A stretch of 64,000 nt of DNA from JAOUEA01 sp038249195 (GTDB lineage Bacteria > Actinomycetota > UBA4738 > HRBIN12). Of the stretch, positions 50,726 through 58,950 are shown piece by piece. Below the pieces are notes generated by a model. It saw only the letters and a program-made list of their open reading frames with translations. It searched no databases and was not told where the DNA came from. The position numbers and the translations under genes are program-made. How positions within the stretch are numbered: position 1 is the first letter of the stretch; each line of letters starts with the position of its first letter. The stretch is from positions 269,965-333,964 of the forward strand of contig JBBRWM010000003.1 in the NCBI GenBank assembly GCA_038249195.1. The letters run 5' to 3'.

Positions 50726-51118
50726 CTACCCGTGCTCGGCAGCTTCGGCCTCCGCCTTCGTCCGGTGGATGACTCCATCGGGATGTTCGGGTGGCGAGTA
50801 CAGCGAGTAGAGCTTCATGTCGTCCTCGCCGGTATTCACCACGTTGTGCCAGATGCCCGCGGGGATGATGATCGCCCAGTCGTCTGCGACGTCGTGGGTT
50901 TCTTCGATCATCTGTTCGCTTGGTCCGAACTCCACACGTCCCCTCCCCGATTCGATCCGAAGGAATTGGTCGAGGTGTGGGTGAGCCTCGCGGCCGATGT
51001 CCTCACCCGGCGCCAGCCGCATGACCGTCAGCTGGACGTGCTCGCCCGTGAACAGCACGGTTCGGAACGCTTCGTTCTGGAGCGTCGCACGCTCGATATC
51101 CCCGATCCACCCGAGCAT
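50726..51118 (-). CDS. Cupin domain protein
   Basis: This 130-residue single-domain cupin has the metal-site motif 1 GREAHPHLDQFLRIESGRGRVEFG and motif 2 PAGIWHNVVNTGEDDMKLYSLYSPPEHPDG. His residues in motif 1 (HPH) and the His in WHNV would bind the metal. Family members act as mannose-6-phosphate-isomerase-like enzymes or small-molecule sensors. The ATG at 51118 is favoured because GGAGGCGACG lies at normal spacing, whereas the ATG 21 bases upstream lacks it. A truncated hydrolase follows directly. Confidence 0.85.
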   Translation of the reverse strand: MLGWIGDIERATLQNEAFRTVLFTGEHVQLTVMRLAPGEDIGREAHPHLDQFLRIESGRGRVEFGPSEQMIEETHDVADDWAIIIPAGIWHNVVNTGEDDMKLYSLYSPPEHPDGVIHRTKAEAEAAEHG

Positions 51119-51159
51119 CTCGTCGTCGCCTCCCTGCATCGGCTGCCGGTGGGGTTGCG

Positions 51160-51597
51160 ATGCCTACGCTGAAGACTCTATCGTCGCGCCGATCCGATGA
51201 GGTGTCCGGCCACAGAGGAGCCACCCTGGATGTCCGGCTGAAACGCGCCTACGACCCGGCAGCGCCTTCAGACGGCTACCGCGTGCTGATCGACCGCCTC
51301 TGGCCGCGCGGGGTCTCCCGCGAGCGGGCGGCACTCGATGAGTGGGACCGAGAGCTGCCGCCGAGCGCCGAGCTCCGGCGGTGGTTCGGGCACGAGCCGA
51401 CCCGCTTCGAGGAGTTCCGCCGCCGCTACGTCTACGAGCTGCGCGCTCAACGCCCGCGGCTCACGGAGCTCCGGAGGCGGGCACGCAACGGCACCCTCAC
51501 CCTCGTCTACGCCGCTCGGGACACCGAGCACAACGACGCCGCTGTGCTCGCCGAGGTGCTGCGCCGAGGGTTGCCGACGGACGAGCGGCGCAGGTGA
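51160..51597 (+). CDS. DUF488 family protein (YeaO-like)
   Basis: This is a protein of about 145 residues with the DUF488 signature KRAYDPAAPSDGYRVLIDRLWPRG, then DEWDRELPPSAELRRWFGH and a C-terminal LTLVYAARDTEHNDAAVLAEVL. These are conserved in YeaO proteins, whose function is not established. The start is uncertain: ATG 51160 gives a 23-residue extension before the domain, while GTG 51202 would shorten it. It diverges from the cupin gene. Confidence 0.85.
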   Translation: MPTLKTLSSRRSDEVSGHRGATLDVRLKRAYDPAAPSDGYRVLIDRLWPRGVSRERAALDEWDRELPPSAELRRWFGHEPTRFEEFRRRYVYELRAQRPRLTELRRRARNGTLTLVYAARDTEHNDAAVLAEVLRRGLPTDERRR

Positions 51598-51661
51598 CGA
51601 TGGTGAACCATCCCGGCGGGTAGGCTCGCCAAAGCGACCTTCTCCCATCCGAGGGCCTGCC

Positions 51662-52921
51662 TCATCGGTCGTCCTGATGGGCAGGTTCGGCTTGCGCCCA
51701 AACGCGTCGCCCTCTGCGATCGGACACGCCCAAGACGCCGAGGGCGGGGAACGTCCACGCCTTCACCAGCGCGATCCCGGCACCGAGCAAGGCGATCCGC
51801 AACCCAGCCCAGCCGGCCGCCGGACCCGCCCATCCCGCAGCATCGGCAGCCATGAGCCCGACGCCGACGTTCAGCGCGAGCAGCTGGACCCACGCCGCGA
51901 ACTCGATCGCCACGAGCGAGGCGCGCCGAGAGTCCGGGTGACCGGGGCGTCCCATCGCGAGCAAGAAGGCCCAGGCGCCGAGCAGCGTTTGGACGATCCA
52001 TCCGCCGACGAACAGCACCAGGAACTCCCCGGAGAACCGGTCGAAGCCCTCCACCCCGTGCCGACCCGCGATCGCCAACCCGATCGAGCCCATCGTGAAC
52101 CAGACGACTCCACACAACAGGTGCAGGCCGGAGACCGCGATCGGCGACTTCCGCGGCGTCCTGAGCACCTCAAACACCATCCACGACACGCCGAGGGTTC
52201 CGCCGAGCCAGAGCAGGCCGCTGAGAGCGATCAACACGGTCTCGTCGAGAACGAGGCCGGCGGCGATGCCCAACGCTCCGCACGCGAGAAGGGATCCCGT
52301 CGCCGCCCCATGCCACGACGGCATCCGCACCCGTAGGATCGACGGCAGCAGGGTCACGAGCGTCGCCACGATCGTCAGGCCGACCCAGCCGAGGACGTTG
52401 ATGACCATGTGGGCGTGGAGCAGCGCGACGTAGGTGCGGCCGTCGCGGATCACGCCGCTCCCCATGACGGCGCCCAGTGTCGCGCCTGCGATCACGCAAC
52501 CCACGGCGAGCGCGTACATGTTCACGAGGACCCGGTGACGCTCGTGCAGGGCCTTCCGCTTGGCTCGCAGGACAAGGCCCAGGAGGATCAGCGCAGAGGC
52601 GACGAAGCTCGAACCCCCGACCGCAACCAGACCGGGCATCGATGCGATGCGGCCGAAGGCGATCAAGGCAACGCCGGCGTTCATGGTCGCGAACTGCGCC
52701 CATACCCAACGGCTTGCAGGGGAGCTCGTGGCCGTCAACGTCGTGACGAAGTTCTGCATGGCTCCTGCGATGGCCACCGACACCGCGCCCGCGAGCGCGA
52801 GGTGCAGCGGCAGCCAGCTTCCCAGGCGTCTGCTGGTGGGAAGCAAGAGCGAGAACGCGGCGAGGGAGAGCCATGCTCGCGACGCGGTCTGATACAGGAA
52901 GGTCGTGGCGCGTGGTCGCAT
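51662..52921 (-). CDS. Polytopic membrane protein, NnrS/NirK-associated module-like
   Basis: This 419-residue protein has about 12 hydrophobic segments. Conserved His occur inside helices: PLHLALAGAVSVAIAGAMQNF, LLHAHMVINVLGWVGLTIVATLVTLLPS and SGLHLLCGVVWF. They could bind heme or copper as in NnrS or cytochrome-oxidase-like proteins. From memory, the AHMVINVLGWVGLT region resembles the N-terminal membrane module fused to NirK-like multicopper oxidases in other actinobacteria; here it stands alone, 42 kb from nirK. The ATG at 52921 was chosen. It lies downstream of the NuoF-like gene on the same strand. Confidence 0.6.
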   Translation of the reverse strand: MRPRATTFLYQTASRAWLSLAAFSLLLPTSRRLGSWLPLHLALAGAVSVAIAGAMQNFVTTLTATSSPASRWVWAQFATMNAGVALIAFGRIASMPGLVAVGGSSFVASALILLGLVLRAKRKALHERHRVLVNMYALAVGCVIAGATLGAVMGSGVIRDGRTYVALLHAHMVINVLGWVGLTIVATLVTLLPSILRVRMPSWHGAATGSLLACGALGIAAGLVLDETVLIALSGLLWLGGTLGVSWMVFEVLRTPRKSPIAVSGLHLLCGVVWFTMGSIGLAIAGRHGVEGFDRFSGEFLVLFVGGWIVQTLLGAWAFLLAMGRPGHPDSRRASLVAIEFAAWVQLLALNVGVGLMAADAAGWAGPAAGWAGLRIALLGAGIALVKAWTFPALGVLGVSDRRGRRVWAQAEPAHQDDR

Positions 52922-52999
52922 GCTCACCCCGTCCCGTTCGATCGTGCCGAGGGTCTCACGGCGCCGCCCGACCACCGCACGGAGGGCCGGCCCGCGGCC

Positions 53000-54355
53000 C
53001 TACCCTTCTTCGCCGAGCGCGTCGGTAGATGGGAGCTCGTAGGTCCAATCGGAACGCTTGCTCGCGTACGCGTCGTCGTAGATGAACCGCTCCGACGAGG
53101 CGTCCCAGTCGACGATCTTGTGGAACGCGAGGTCCCGGGGGTGTGGGCACGCGCCACCGACGTGCTGCTCGAACTCGGACGCGAACACCTGCACCACGCT
53201 TTGCACGAGCAGGCTCTCGCCGGTGGGGAGCGCACACTTCTGGCCGTCGGTCGCACCCCTGGCACGCATCAAGACGGACTCCACGTCTTGCCCGGAGCCG
53301 CCGCCGGCCTCGATGCGCTCGAGCAGCTTCGTGACCTCGCCCGTTCCGAACTTGCAAGCGGGACACTGGCCGCAGGATTCGACCCAAAGGAATCGAGAGT
53401 AGAGCTGCGCGGCCTTCACCATGCACGCCGAATCGTCGAAGACAGCGAAGCCTGCAGCCCCAAGGCCGGATCCGACCTCGAGCATCGAGTCGAAGTCCAG
53501 GGGCACGTCGAGCTCACTGGGGGCGAGGACCGTGTTCGACGCGCCGGGGAAGATCGCCTTCAGGCCGCGTCCGTCGGTCGTGCCTCCCGCACGGTCCTCC
53601 ACGAGGTAGCGAAGCGGTGTCCCGAGCGGCAACTCGAACACCCCTTCGCGTTGGACGTCGCCGCAGATCGTGAAGACCATGGTTCCGGGGGAGCCGTCCG
53701 TGCCGCTAGAGCGAAGCCAGTCGGGCCCCTCAGCCATGATGTGCGGGACGTTGGCGAGCGTCTCCACGTTGTTCACGAGTGTGGGGTTATCGTCCGGCGG
53801 CTGAGCGAAGAGCCCGAACATGAACGGGCGCGCTACACGGGGCAAGGGAAGACGACCCTCGATGACCTCCTCGAGGCCGGTCTCCTCGCCGAACAGATAG
53901 AGGTCGGGGCCGAGGACCAGCTCGATCGGCGTGGGACCGAGCGCGTTCGCCTTGCGCATCTCCTCGAGGGCTCGGCGGACGATCCGGGCCTCCGCGGCGA
54001 AGATCTCCTTGATCCCGATGTAGGCGCGTTCGGCCCCGACCGCGTGGGCGGCGATCGCGAGTCCTTCGAGAACCTGGTACGGGTTGGTTCGGAGCAACGT
54101 CCGGTCCTTGAACGTCGCCGGCTCCCCCTCGGCCCCGTTGCACACGGCGAACCTCGTCCCGGTGCCGGTCAGACGGATCGAGCGCCATTTCTCGCCGGTT
54201 GGGTACCCTGCGCCTCCGCGACCTCTGAGGCCGCTCTTCGCGACCTCGGCGATCACGGCATCCGGGGTCGCCCCGAGCGCCACGTCCAGGCCGCGGCCGC
54301 CGCCTCCGGCGAGGTACTCATCGAGGGACCGGGGCGACCGGTCGAGGAGCGGCAT
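53000..54355 (-). CDS. NuoF-like NADH-binding flavoprotein, orphan
   Basis: This 451-residue protein resembles the NADH/FMN subunit of complex I and of NAD-reducing hydrogenases. It has the FMN/NADH motif GRGGAGYPTGEKW (45-57), NGAEGEPATFKDR (73-85), an SLBB-like region, and the 4Fe-4S motif ESCGQCPACKFGT with a later Cys in GQKCALPTGE. No nuoE or nuoG, nor other complex I genes, are nearby. It probably passes electrons from NAD(P)H to an unidentified partner, possibly the membrane protein encoded next on the same strand. Partnership is inferred from position. Confidence 0.82.
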   Translation of the reverse strand: MPLLDRSPRSLDEYLAGGGGRGLDVALGATPDAVIAEVAKSGLRGRGGAGYPTGEKWRSIRLTGTGTRFAVCNGAEGEPATFKDRTLLRTNPYQVLEGLAIAAHAVGAERAYIGIKEIFAAEARIVRRALEEMRKANALGPTPIELVLGPDLYLFGEETGLEEVIEGRLPLPRVARPFMFGLFAQPPDDNPTLVNNVETLANVPHIMAEGPDWLRSSGTDGSPGTMVFTICGDVQREGVFELPLGTPLRYLVEDRAGGTTDGRGLKAIFPGASNTVLAPSELDVPLDFDSMLEVGSGLGAAGFAVFDDSACMVKAAQLYSRFLWVESCGQCPACKFGTGEVTKLLERIEAGGGSGQDVESVLMRARGATDGQKCALPTGESLLVQSVVQVFASEFEQHVGGACPHPRDLAFHKIVDWDASSERFIYDDAYASKRSDWTYELPSTDALGEEG

Positions 54356-54434
54356 GTCCAGAGCCTACGGCTCGGCAACGCCGTTCAGCGAGCATCTCGC
54401 GCCGCCACGGTCGCCTCGTTCGTGCACGCCCGAG

Positions 54435-54995
54435 CTATCGCATGGTCCAGGTGGGTTGCTTCTGCGGGTCGAGGAACTGGATGAACGGAGAGCCGTCGCT
54501 CGCGAGTCCCACCACCGCGCGGAGCTCCCCGTCGGGGTCGAGTAGGCGCAGCATCGGCGATCCCTTTGCGGCCAGGCCCAGGCGCACCCGCACCTTGCCT
54601 TGGTCGTCGTAGAGGCCGAGCGTCGGCGATCCCTGCTCGGCGAGCGAGAACACCTGTTTGAGATCGCCGTCGCTCACCTGCATGCCGAGGGTGGGAGAAG
54701 CCTCGGGAGCCAAGCCGAACTTCGCCCGGATCCGCCCCTTCTGGTCACCGAATGCGAGGGACGCGCTGCCGTCGGAGGCGAGGCCGAGCGTGGCGCGAAC
54801 CTTACCGTTCTCGTCACCGATCGCGAGGCCCGCACTGCCGTCTGCCCCCAGGCCGAATCGGGCCCGCACGTGTCCGTCCGGATCCAGCATGGAGAAGAAC
54901 GGGTTGTCGTCGTTCGACAGGCCGATCCGCAGCCGGACGTGGCCCGCCTCGTCGACGACCTCGAACTCCTCGGCTCTGACGACGCGCTTCTTCAT
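54435..54995 (-). CDS. Protein of seven 23-residue beta repeats
   Basis: This 186-residue protein is almost entirely repeats. After an 18-residue start (KKRVVRAEEFEVVDEAG), seven consecutive units of exactly 23 residues cover 19-179. Their approximate consensus is (K/H)-(V/I)-R-x-x-x-G-L-A-x-D-G-S-P-x-L-x-L-x-D-x-x-G. The last seven residues are QPTWTMR. The regular alternation suggests a beta-solenoid or beta-prism fold. There is no signal peptide and no Cys. No family name is recalled with certainty, and the function is unknown. RBS-like GGGAGCC precedes the ATG. It is preceded by a hairpin at 55034-55051. Confidence 0.75.
   Translation of the reverse strand: MKKRVVRAEEFEVVDEAGHVRLRIGLSNDDNPFFSMLDPDGHVRARFGLGADGSAGLAIGDENGKVRATLGLASDGSASLAFGDQKGRIRAKFGLAPEASPTLGMQVSDGDLKQVFSLAEQGSPTLGLYDDQGKVRVRLGLAAKGSPMLRLLDPDGELRAVVGLASDGSPFIQFLDPQKQPTWTMR
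54459..54941 (-). repeat. Seven tandem 69-base coding repeats
   Basis: Seven in-register 69-base units encode the 23-residue repeats. The DNA units have diverged, but each keeps the GL-x(3)-GSP core and a DG or QK end. Confidence 0.75.
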
Positions 54996-55033
54996 GGGCT
55001 CCCAAGGCCCGCGGCGCGGGCTGGCCCCATCCT

Positions 55034-55051
55034 CGCGCCTCCGCAGGCGCG
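55034..55051 (-). terminator. Terminator-like hairpin after the MenC-like gene
   Basis: A 7-base stem CGCGCCT/AGGCGCG with a CCGC loop lies just after the MenC-like stop on the minus strand. No T-tract is present. Confidence 0.45.
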
Positions 55052-55058
55052 GCTCAAG

Positions 55059-56171
55059 CTACCCGGGGGTGATCAGCTCGCGGCGCAGCGTGCAGGCGGC
55101 GAGCCGATCCGGCCGAGGCGTCACCCCGATGCCGGGGCCCTGCGGCACGGCCATGGTCCCGTCGGCGTCCATCACGAAGGGCTCGGTGAGGTCGTCGGGG
55201 AAGTAGCGAGCCGAGGCGCTCGTGTCTCCCGGCAGGGTGAAACCCGGCAAAGACGCAAGGCCGAGGTTGAGAGCGCGGCCCACACCAGTCTCGAGCATCC
55301 CGCCGCACCACACGGGAACGTTTGCTTCCCGAGCCACGTCGTGCACCCGGCGCGCCTCCAGCACGCCCCCCACGCGGCCCTGCTTGATGTTCACGATCCT
55401 GCAGGCGACGAGTTCGAGCGCCGCGACGGCGTGGGCCGCGGACCGGATCGACTCGTCGAGGCAGAGGTCGGTGCGCACCTGCTGCTGCAGCGCCGCGTGC
55501 TGCAGGAGATCGTCGTAGCCCAGCGGCTGCTCCACCATGAGCAGGTCGTACGAATCGAGCGTGCGGAAGACGTCGACGTCCTCCAATCGATAGGCAGCGT
55601 TGGCATCCACGCTGAGGGCGATGTCGGGGTGCGCAGCACGCACGGCCGCCACCCGCTCCACATCGAGACCCGGCTCGATCTTGAGCTTGATCCTCTGATA
55701 GCCGTCGAGGAGATAGCCGTCGACCTGAGCGAGCAGCTCGTCCGTGCTCGTGGCGATCCCCACGGAGACACCGCAGGTGACGCGGTCCGCGACGCCCCCG
55801 AGGAAGGAGGAGAGCGACTCTCCCCGCGCCCGAAGCTCCGCGTCGAGCAGGGCGTTGACGAGCGTCGCCTTGGCCATCGGGTTGCCGCGCACGAAGGCGA
55901 ACGTCCTATCGAGGTCGTCCGCGGTGACGTCCCTCGCGCGGAACATCGCCGGCGCCAGCAGGTCGCGCAGCACGAGCCAAACGCCGTCGTTGAACTCTTC
56001 GCTGAAGCCGGGCCCGATGTCCGCCACGCACTCGCCCCAGCCCTCGGCCTCGTCCGTCTCGACGCGCGCCACGATGCAGACCTTCTCGGTGGAGGTGCCG
56101 AAGCTCGTGCGGAACGGGCGAACCAGCGGCAACCCCACGAGGGAGAGCTCCACGGCACGGATGCGCGTCAC
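55059..56171 (-). CDS. Enolase-superfamily enzyme, o-succinylbenzoate synthase-like
   Basis: This 370-residue barrel enzyme has the enolase-superfamily residues in order: the Lys pair in RIKLKIEPG, Asp in SVDANAAY, Glu in MVEQPL, Asp in LDESIRS and Lys in IVNIKQGRVGG. The pattern fits MenC/N-acylamino-acid racemase. No other menaquinone genes are in view. Instead the gene overlaps a GNAT gene (COG3375-like) by 4 bases, a pairing typical of N-acylamino-acid racemase-type enzymes. So an N-succinyl-amino-acid racemase role is as likely as MenC. The GTG start at 56171 is supported by the overlap. Confidence 0.85.
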   Translation of the reverse strand: MTRIRAVELSLVGLPLVRPFRTSFGTSTEKVCIVARVETDEAEGWGECVADIGPGFSEEFNDGVWLVLRDLLAPAMFRARDVTADDLDRTFAFVRGNPMAKATLVNALLDAELRARGESLSSFLGGVADRVTCGVSVGIATSTDELLAQVDGYLLDGYQRIKLKIEPGLDVERVAAVRAAHPDIALSVDANAAYRLEDVDVFRTLDSYDLLMVEQPLGYDDLLQHAALQQQVRTDLCLDESIRSAAHAVAALELVACRIVNIKQGRVGGVLEARRVHDVAREANVPVWCGGMLETGVGRALNLGLASLPGFTLPGDTSASARYFPDDLTEPFVMDADGTMAVPQGPGIGVTPRPDRLAACTLRRELITPG

Positions 56172-56920
56172 GCGGGACCCCCCGGGTCCGCGAGCAGGTA
56201 GGCGCTCGCGGCGCGATCGAACCCGGCCACGATCGCGCCCATGTCGAACGCCGCGGCCAGCGCGGCTCCGACGTGCTCGCGCTGCTCGGCGGCGGCGGCT
56301 GGGTCGGCCGAGCGCAGGGCGGTGTACTCGCGCGGGATCTCGAGCCTGCGTGCCGATGCCGGCGCTGCCCGTGGCCCAGGAGGGCGGTCCAGGTCCCATC
56401 GCACCACCAGACGATCGCTACGATCGCCCGCGTTCAGCGCGTCGCTCATAGGCCCGTAGAAGTCTCGCCTGAACCGGTCGGCAACGGCCCCGAGCTTGCC
56501 CAAGTTCAGCCACGCGTTCCGCGCGATCAGCGGGTCGAACGTCCATCGCACGAGGTGTACGCCCTGATCGAGACACTGCGCGCGTTGCGCGAGTTTCAGC
56601 GCGAACCCCACGCCTCGGTGTCGCCGATCGGGCAGCGCCGCGAGCATGTGCGAGTGCAGGTGCAGTCCGTCGTGCGGGTCCATGCCCGCCCAGCCCAGCA
56701 CGTATCCGATCATGGCGTCGGCCTCGAACGCCCCGTAGGGGACGTTGCCCGACTCGGCGAGCGCCACGAGCAACTCGGGGGGCATCAGGCCCTCGGCTCC
56801 CCACGTGACCTGCACGATCTCCAGGATCCCGGCCCGGTCGGCCACGCCGTCGGCGGGTCGCAGCCTCACTCCGGCCTTGGCGGCGGCGTCCTCGGCGATC
56901 TGCCACGCGCTCGTACCCAT
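56168..56920 (-). CDS. GNAT-superfamily acetyltransferase (COG3375-like)
   Basis: This 250-residue protein has a GNAT-like core: ADRAGILEIVQVTWG, YGAFEADAMIGYVLGWAG, then HLHSHMLAALPDRRHRGVGFALKLAQRA, whose RRHRGVG is the acetyl-CoA loop. The conserved WTFDPLIARNAWLNLGKLGAV is diagnostic of the COG3375 group, which is usually encoded with a MenC/racemase-like protein. Here it is the first gene and overlaps its partner. It may acylate the amine on which the enolase-superfamily enzyme acts; this is inferred from the pairing. Confidence 0.8.
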   Translation of the reverse strand: MGTSAWQIAEDAAAKAGVRLRPADGVADRAGILEIVQVTWGAEGLMPPELLVALAESGNVPYGAFEADAMIGYVLGWAGMDPHDGLHLHSHMLAALPDRRHRGVGFALKLAQRAQCLDQGVHLVRWTFDPLIARNAWLNLGKLGAVADRFRRDFYGPMSDALNAGDRSDRLVVRWDLDRPPGPRAAPASARRLEIPREYTALRSADPAAAAEQREHVGAALAAAFDMGAIVAGFDRAASAYLLADPGGPA

Positions 56921-56951
56921 GGCGTCGGAGTCTATCCGCGCCGGGAACGGA

Positions 56952-56980
56952 GGAAACCCGCGGCGAAGCCGCGGGTTTCC
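56952..56980. terminator. Strong hairpin terminator
   Basis: A perfect 13-base stem GGAAACCCGCGGC/GCCGCGGGTTTCC with a GAA loop lies just after the 62-residue gene read on the minus strand. It is the strongest hairpin in the window. Confidence 0.75.
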
Positions 56981-57010
56981 GATTCCACGGTACGTGCGCG
57001 TCGAAAAGAG

Positions 57011-57199
57011 CTAGCCGCTGGTCGGCGGCGGAAGCTCCTGCCACTCGACGTCATCGAGATCGTCGCCCTTGCGACGCTTGACGACCGCGACGACGGCGCC
57101 GACGATCGCGGCAACGAACGCGAGCTTCATCAGCTTCCTGAAGAAGCCGCCCTTCTTCTTGGTCTCAGGTTCTTCTTCGATGATGATCTCCTCTGCCAT
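57011..57199 (-). CDS. Small membrane protein with acidic N-terminus
   Basis: This 62-residue protein begins MAEEIIIEEEPETKKKGGFF. A hydrophobic helix (about 23-40) lies between Lys/Arg-rich flanks, and the tail is DDLDDVEWQELPPP. The ATG at 57199 was preferred because GGAGGAGGAGG lies just upstream. The pattern of an acidic head, basic boundary and single helix is common for small actinobacterial membrane proteins, but no function is known. The strong hairpin at 56952-56980 follows it. Confidence 0.65.
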   Translation of the reverse strand: MAEEIIIEEEPETKKKGGFFRKLMKLAFVAAIVGAVVAVVKRRKGDDLDDVEWQELPPPTSG

Positions 57200-57318
57200 G
57201 GGGCCTCCTCCTCCTACGCTTCCAAGCCTACGTCCTGCCACCGATAGCGTCGAGCCGGCTGACTGGAGGATGCGGTCCGGGTCGAGCAGTTGCGGCGCTC
57301 AGGAGGTGACCGGCTGAG

Positions 57319-57918
57319 ATGAACGACACCTCCTGGACCACCTACTACGAGGGAGACGAGGGCCGCTCGCCTTGGGAACTGCTCTTGCGGGTGTTGGCCA
57401 CCTTCGCGGAACCCGGCGATGCCGTCGATCTCGGCTGCGGCGCCGGCATCGATACCCTGGCCATGCTTGAGCGCGGCTGGTCGGTATTCGCGACCGATGC
57501 CGAACCCGAGGCGATCGCTCGCCTCAAGCGCCGGGTCGGAACCACGTTCGGAGTTCGGCTCCGTCTGCAGCAGGCCAGGATGGAAGACGTGAGGCTGCGG
57601 CGGGCGGATCTGGTCTGGGCGGGGTTCAGTCTCTTCTTCTGCGACCCCGGCCGCTTCCCCGCCCTGTGGGAACGGATCGGCGCAGCAACCCGTGCGGGCG
57701 GACGCTTCGCCGGGCAGCTGTTGGGCGAGCGGGACTCGTGGGCGGGGGGAACAGACATCACATCCTTCGGACGATCCGGTGCCGAGGCCATGTTCGACGG
57801 GTGGGCCGTCGAGCGGTTCGACGAAGAAGAACACGACGGGGATGCCTTCTCCGGCCCGAAGCACTGGCACGTGTTTCACGTCGTGGCGCTCAAGAGCGCC
57901 GCGGAGCTCCTCAGATGA
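57319..57918 (+). CDS. Class I SAM-dependent methyltransferase
   Basis: This 199-residue protein has the SAM-binding motif I AVDLGCGAGIDTLAM, an acidic end of strand 2 (VFATDAEPEAI) and motif IV/post-II region ADLVWAGFSLFFCDPGRFPALW. The length fits small class I methyltransferases related to tellurite-resistance TehB-like proteins. A fragment of its second half recurs at 63125-63281, so this copy appears to be the intact parent. GGAGGTGACC precedes the ATG by about 10 bases. The substrate is unknown. Confidence 0.85.
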   Translation: MNDTSWTTYYEGDEGRSPWELLLRVLATFAEPGDAVDLGCGAGIDTLAMLERGWSVFATDAEPEAIARLKRRVGTTFGVRLRLQQARMEDVRLRRADLVWAGFSLFFCDPGRFPALWERIGAATRAGGRFAGQLLGERDSWAGGTDITSFGRSGAEAMFDGWAVERFDEEEHDGDAFSGPKHWHVFHVVALKSAAELLR

Positions 57919-58228
57919 GGCGACGGGTCCTCATCTCCCTCTCGCCCCGCCCGGGCAGATCTTCCTTGCCGACCTGGTTGATCCGCCCGTCGTCAGGAGC
58001 GGGAGCGCTCGAGGTCGGCAGGCCTGCGGTGGAGACGATGGAGTGGGATCCTGCGAACACCCACCTGGGGTTGGCCAAAACGTCGGCGGCCCCCGCCCCA
58101 AAGCTTCCGGTATCGGGGTCGCAGAGGAGGGCGACCTCGCGACCTGTGTCCGCCTGTCGAGTTGCAGCCACTCCAGCCAAGGACACTCGGGAGGTTCACA
58201 TACCCCTGCGACCAGGGAGTGCTGGGAG
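57919..58228. other. Non-coding gap with duplicated block
   Basis: No credible gene is seen in these 310 bases. From about 58080 onward the sequence is repeated, imperfectly, at 63671-63820 in the same orientation next to the second tRNA-Ile. Confidence 0.6.
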
Positions 58229-58309
58229 TGGGCCTGGATGGACTTGAACCATCGACCTCTTCCTTATCGGAGAAGCGCTCTAACCGAGCTGAGCTACAGG
58301 CCCCGGTGC
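58080..58309. repeat. tRNA-Ile-containing repeat, copy 1
   Basis: This direct repeat matches 63671-63901. Shared landmarks are AAGCTTCC, the AGCCAAGG...CGGGAGGTTCAC segment, GACCAGGGAGT, the tRNA, and CCCCGGTGC immediately beyond it. Similarity is highest over the tRNA and declines outward. Confidence 0.7.
58229..58303 (-). tRNA. tRNA-Ile (GAT), atypical copy with C33
   Basis: A 75-base cloverleaf on the minus strand has acceptor GGGCCTG/CAGGCCC and anticodon GAT. The anticodon loop is CCGATAA, so position 33 is C instead of the near-invariant U. The stem base pair closing the loop is T-G rather than C-G. The second copy at 63821 is regular in both positions, so this one may be a decaying duplicate. 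Confidence 0.8.
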
Positions 58310-58373
58310 TCGCATCCGCGGAAACGCAGCTGTGCGTGCGACTTCTCGCCGCTCCAGGCTGCCGCTGTACCAT

Positions 58374-58890
58374 ACGTCTACCAGTTCGGTCGCGAAGGAG
58401 CGACGAGGTGGCTCGAGTGGGGACGGAAGGCCGTCGCCGAGGCGGGCCTCGCCGACCGAATCCAGATCCGCAAGCAGAACTATCGCGACGTGCGCGACGG
58501 CCCTTTCGATGCCGTCAGCGCGATCAGCCGGCCAGCGGCCCGCCGTACGCGGCCGGGGGTCGTCCCCCCGTGACACACGCCCGTTTTCGCCGCAGGAGCT
58601 TCGTGGACCGGTACGTCTTCCCCGAGGTCTAACTCCACGAGGTCGGAGCCGTCGTTTCCATCATGGGATCCGTCGGCCTGGAGGTGCGCCACGTCGAGGG
58701 TCTGCGCGAGCACTACGCTCTGACGCTGCGGTTGTGGGTCGGCAAGCTCGAGGCGAGTTGGGACCAGGCCGTTCCCGAGGTAGGGCCCTCGCGGGCGCGG
58801 ATCCGGCGACTCTATGTGGCGGCGTCCGCGCTAGGCTTCGAAGCCGGTGGGATCCATCTCCATCAGGTGCTTGCCATGCGGGTGGCGCGG
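58374..58890 (+). pseudogene. Cyclopropane-fatty-acid synthase remnant
   Basis: In one frame EWGRKAVAEAGLADRIQIRK and NYRDVRDGPFDAVSAI match the SAM-methyltransferase core of CFA synthases. The central part is missing. After about 58590 another frame reads RRRSFVDRYVFPEV, then a stop (TAA near 58630), then LHEVGAVVSIM and LEVRHVEGLREHYALTLRLW through YVAASALGFEAGG to HQVLAMRVA, which is the C-terminal part of the same family. So the gene has an internal deletion, a frame change and a nonsense codon. The end reads on into the frame of the LuxR regulator. Family recognition is by motif memory. Confidence 0.65.
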
Positions 58891-58950
58891 CGGACGGAGC
58901 GGGATGCCGCTGCGACCCGACTGGTGAGGCGTCCGACGAGAGGGGAGACG

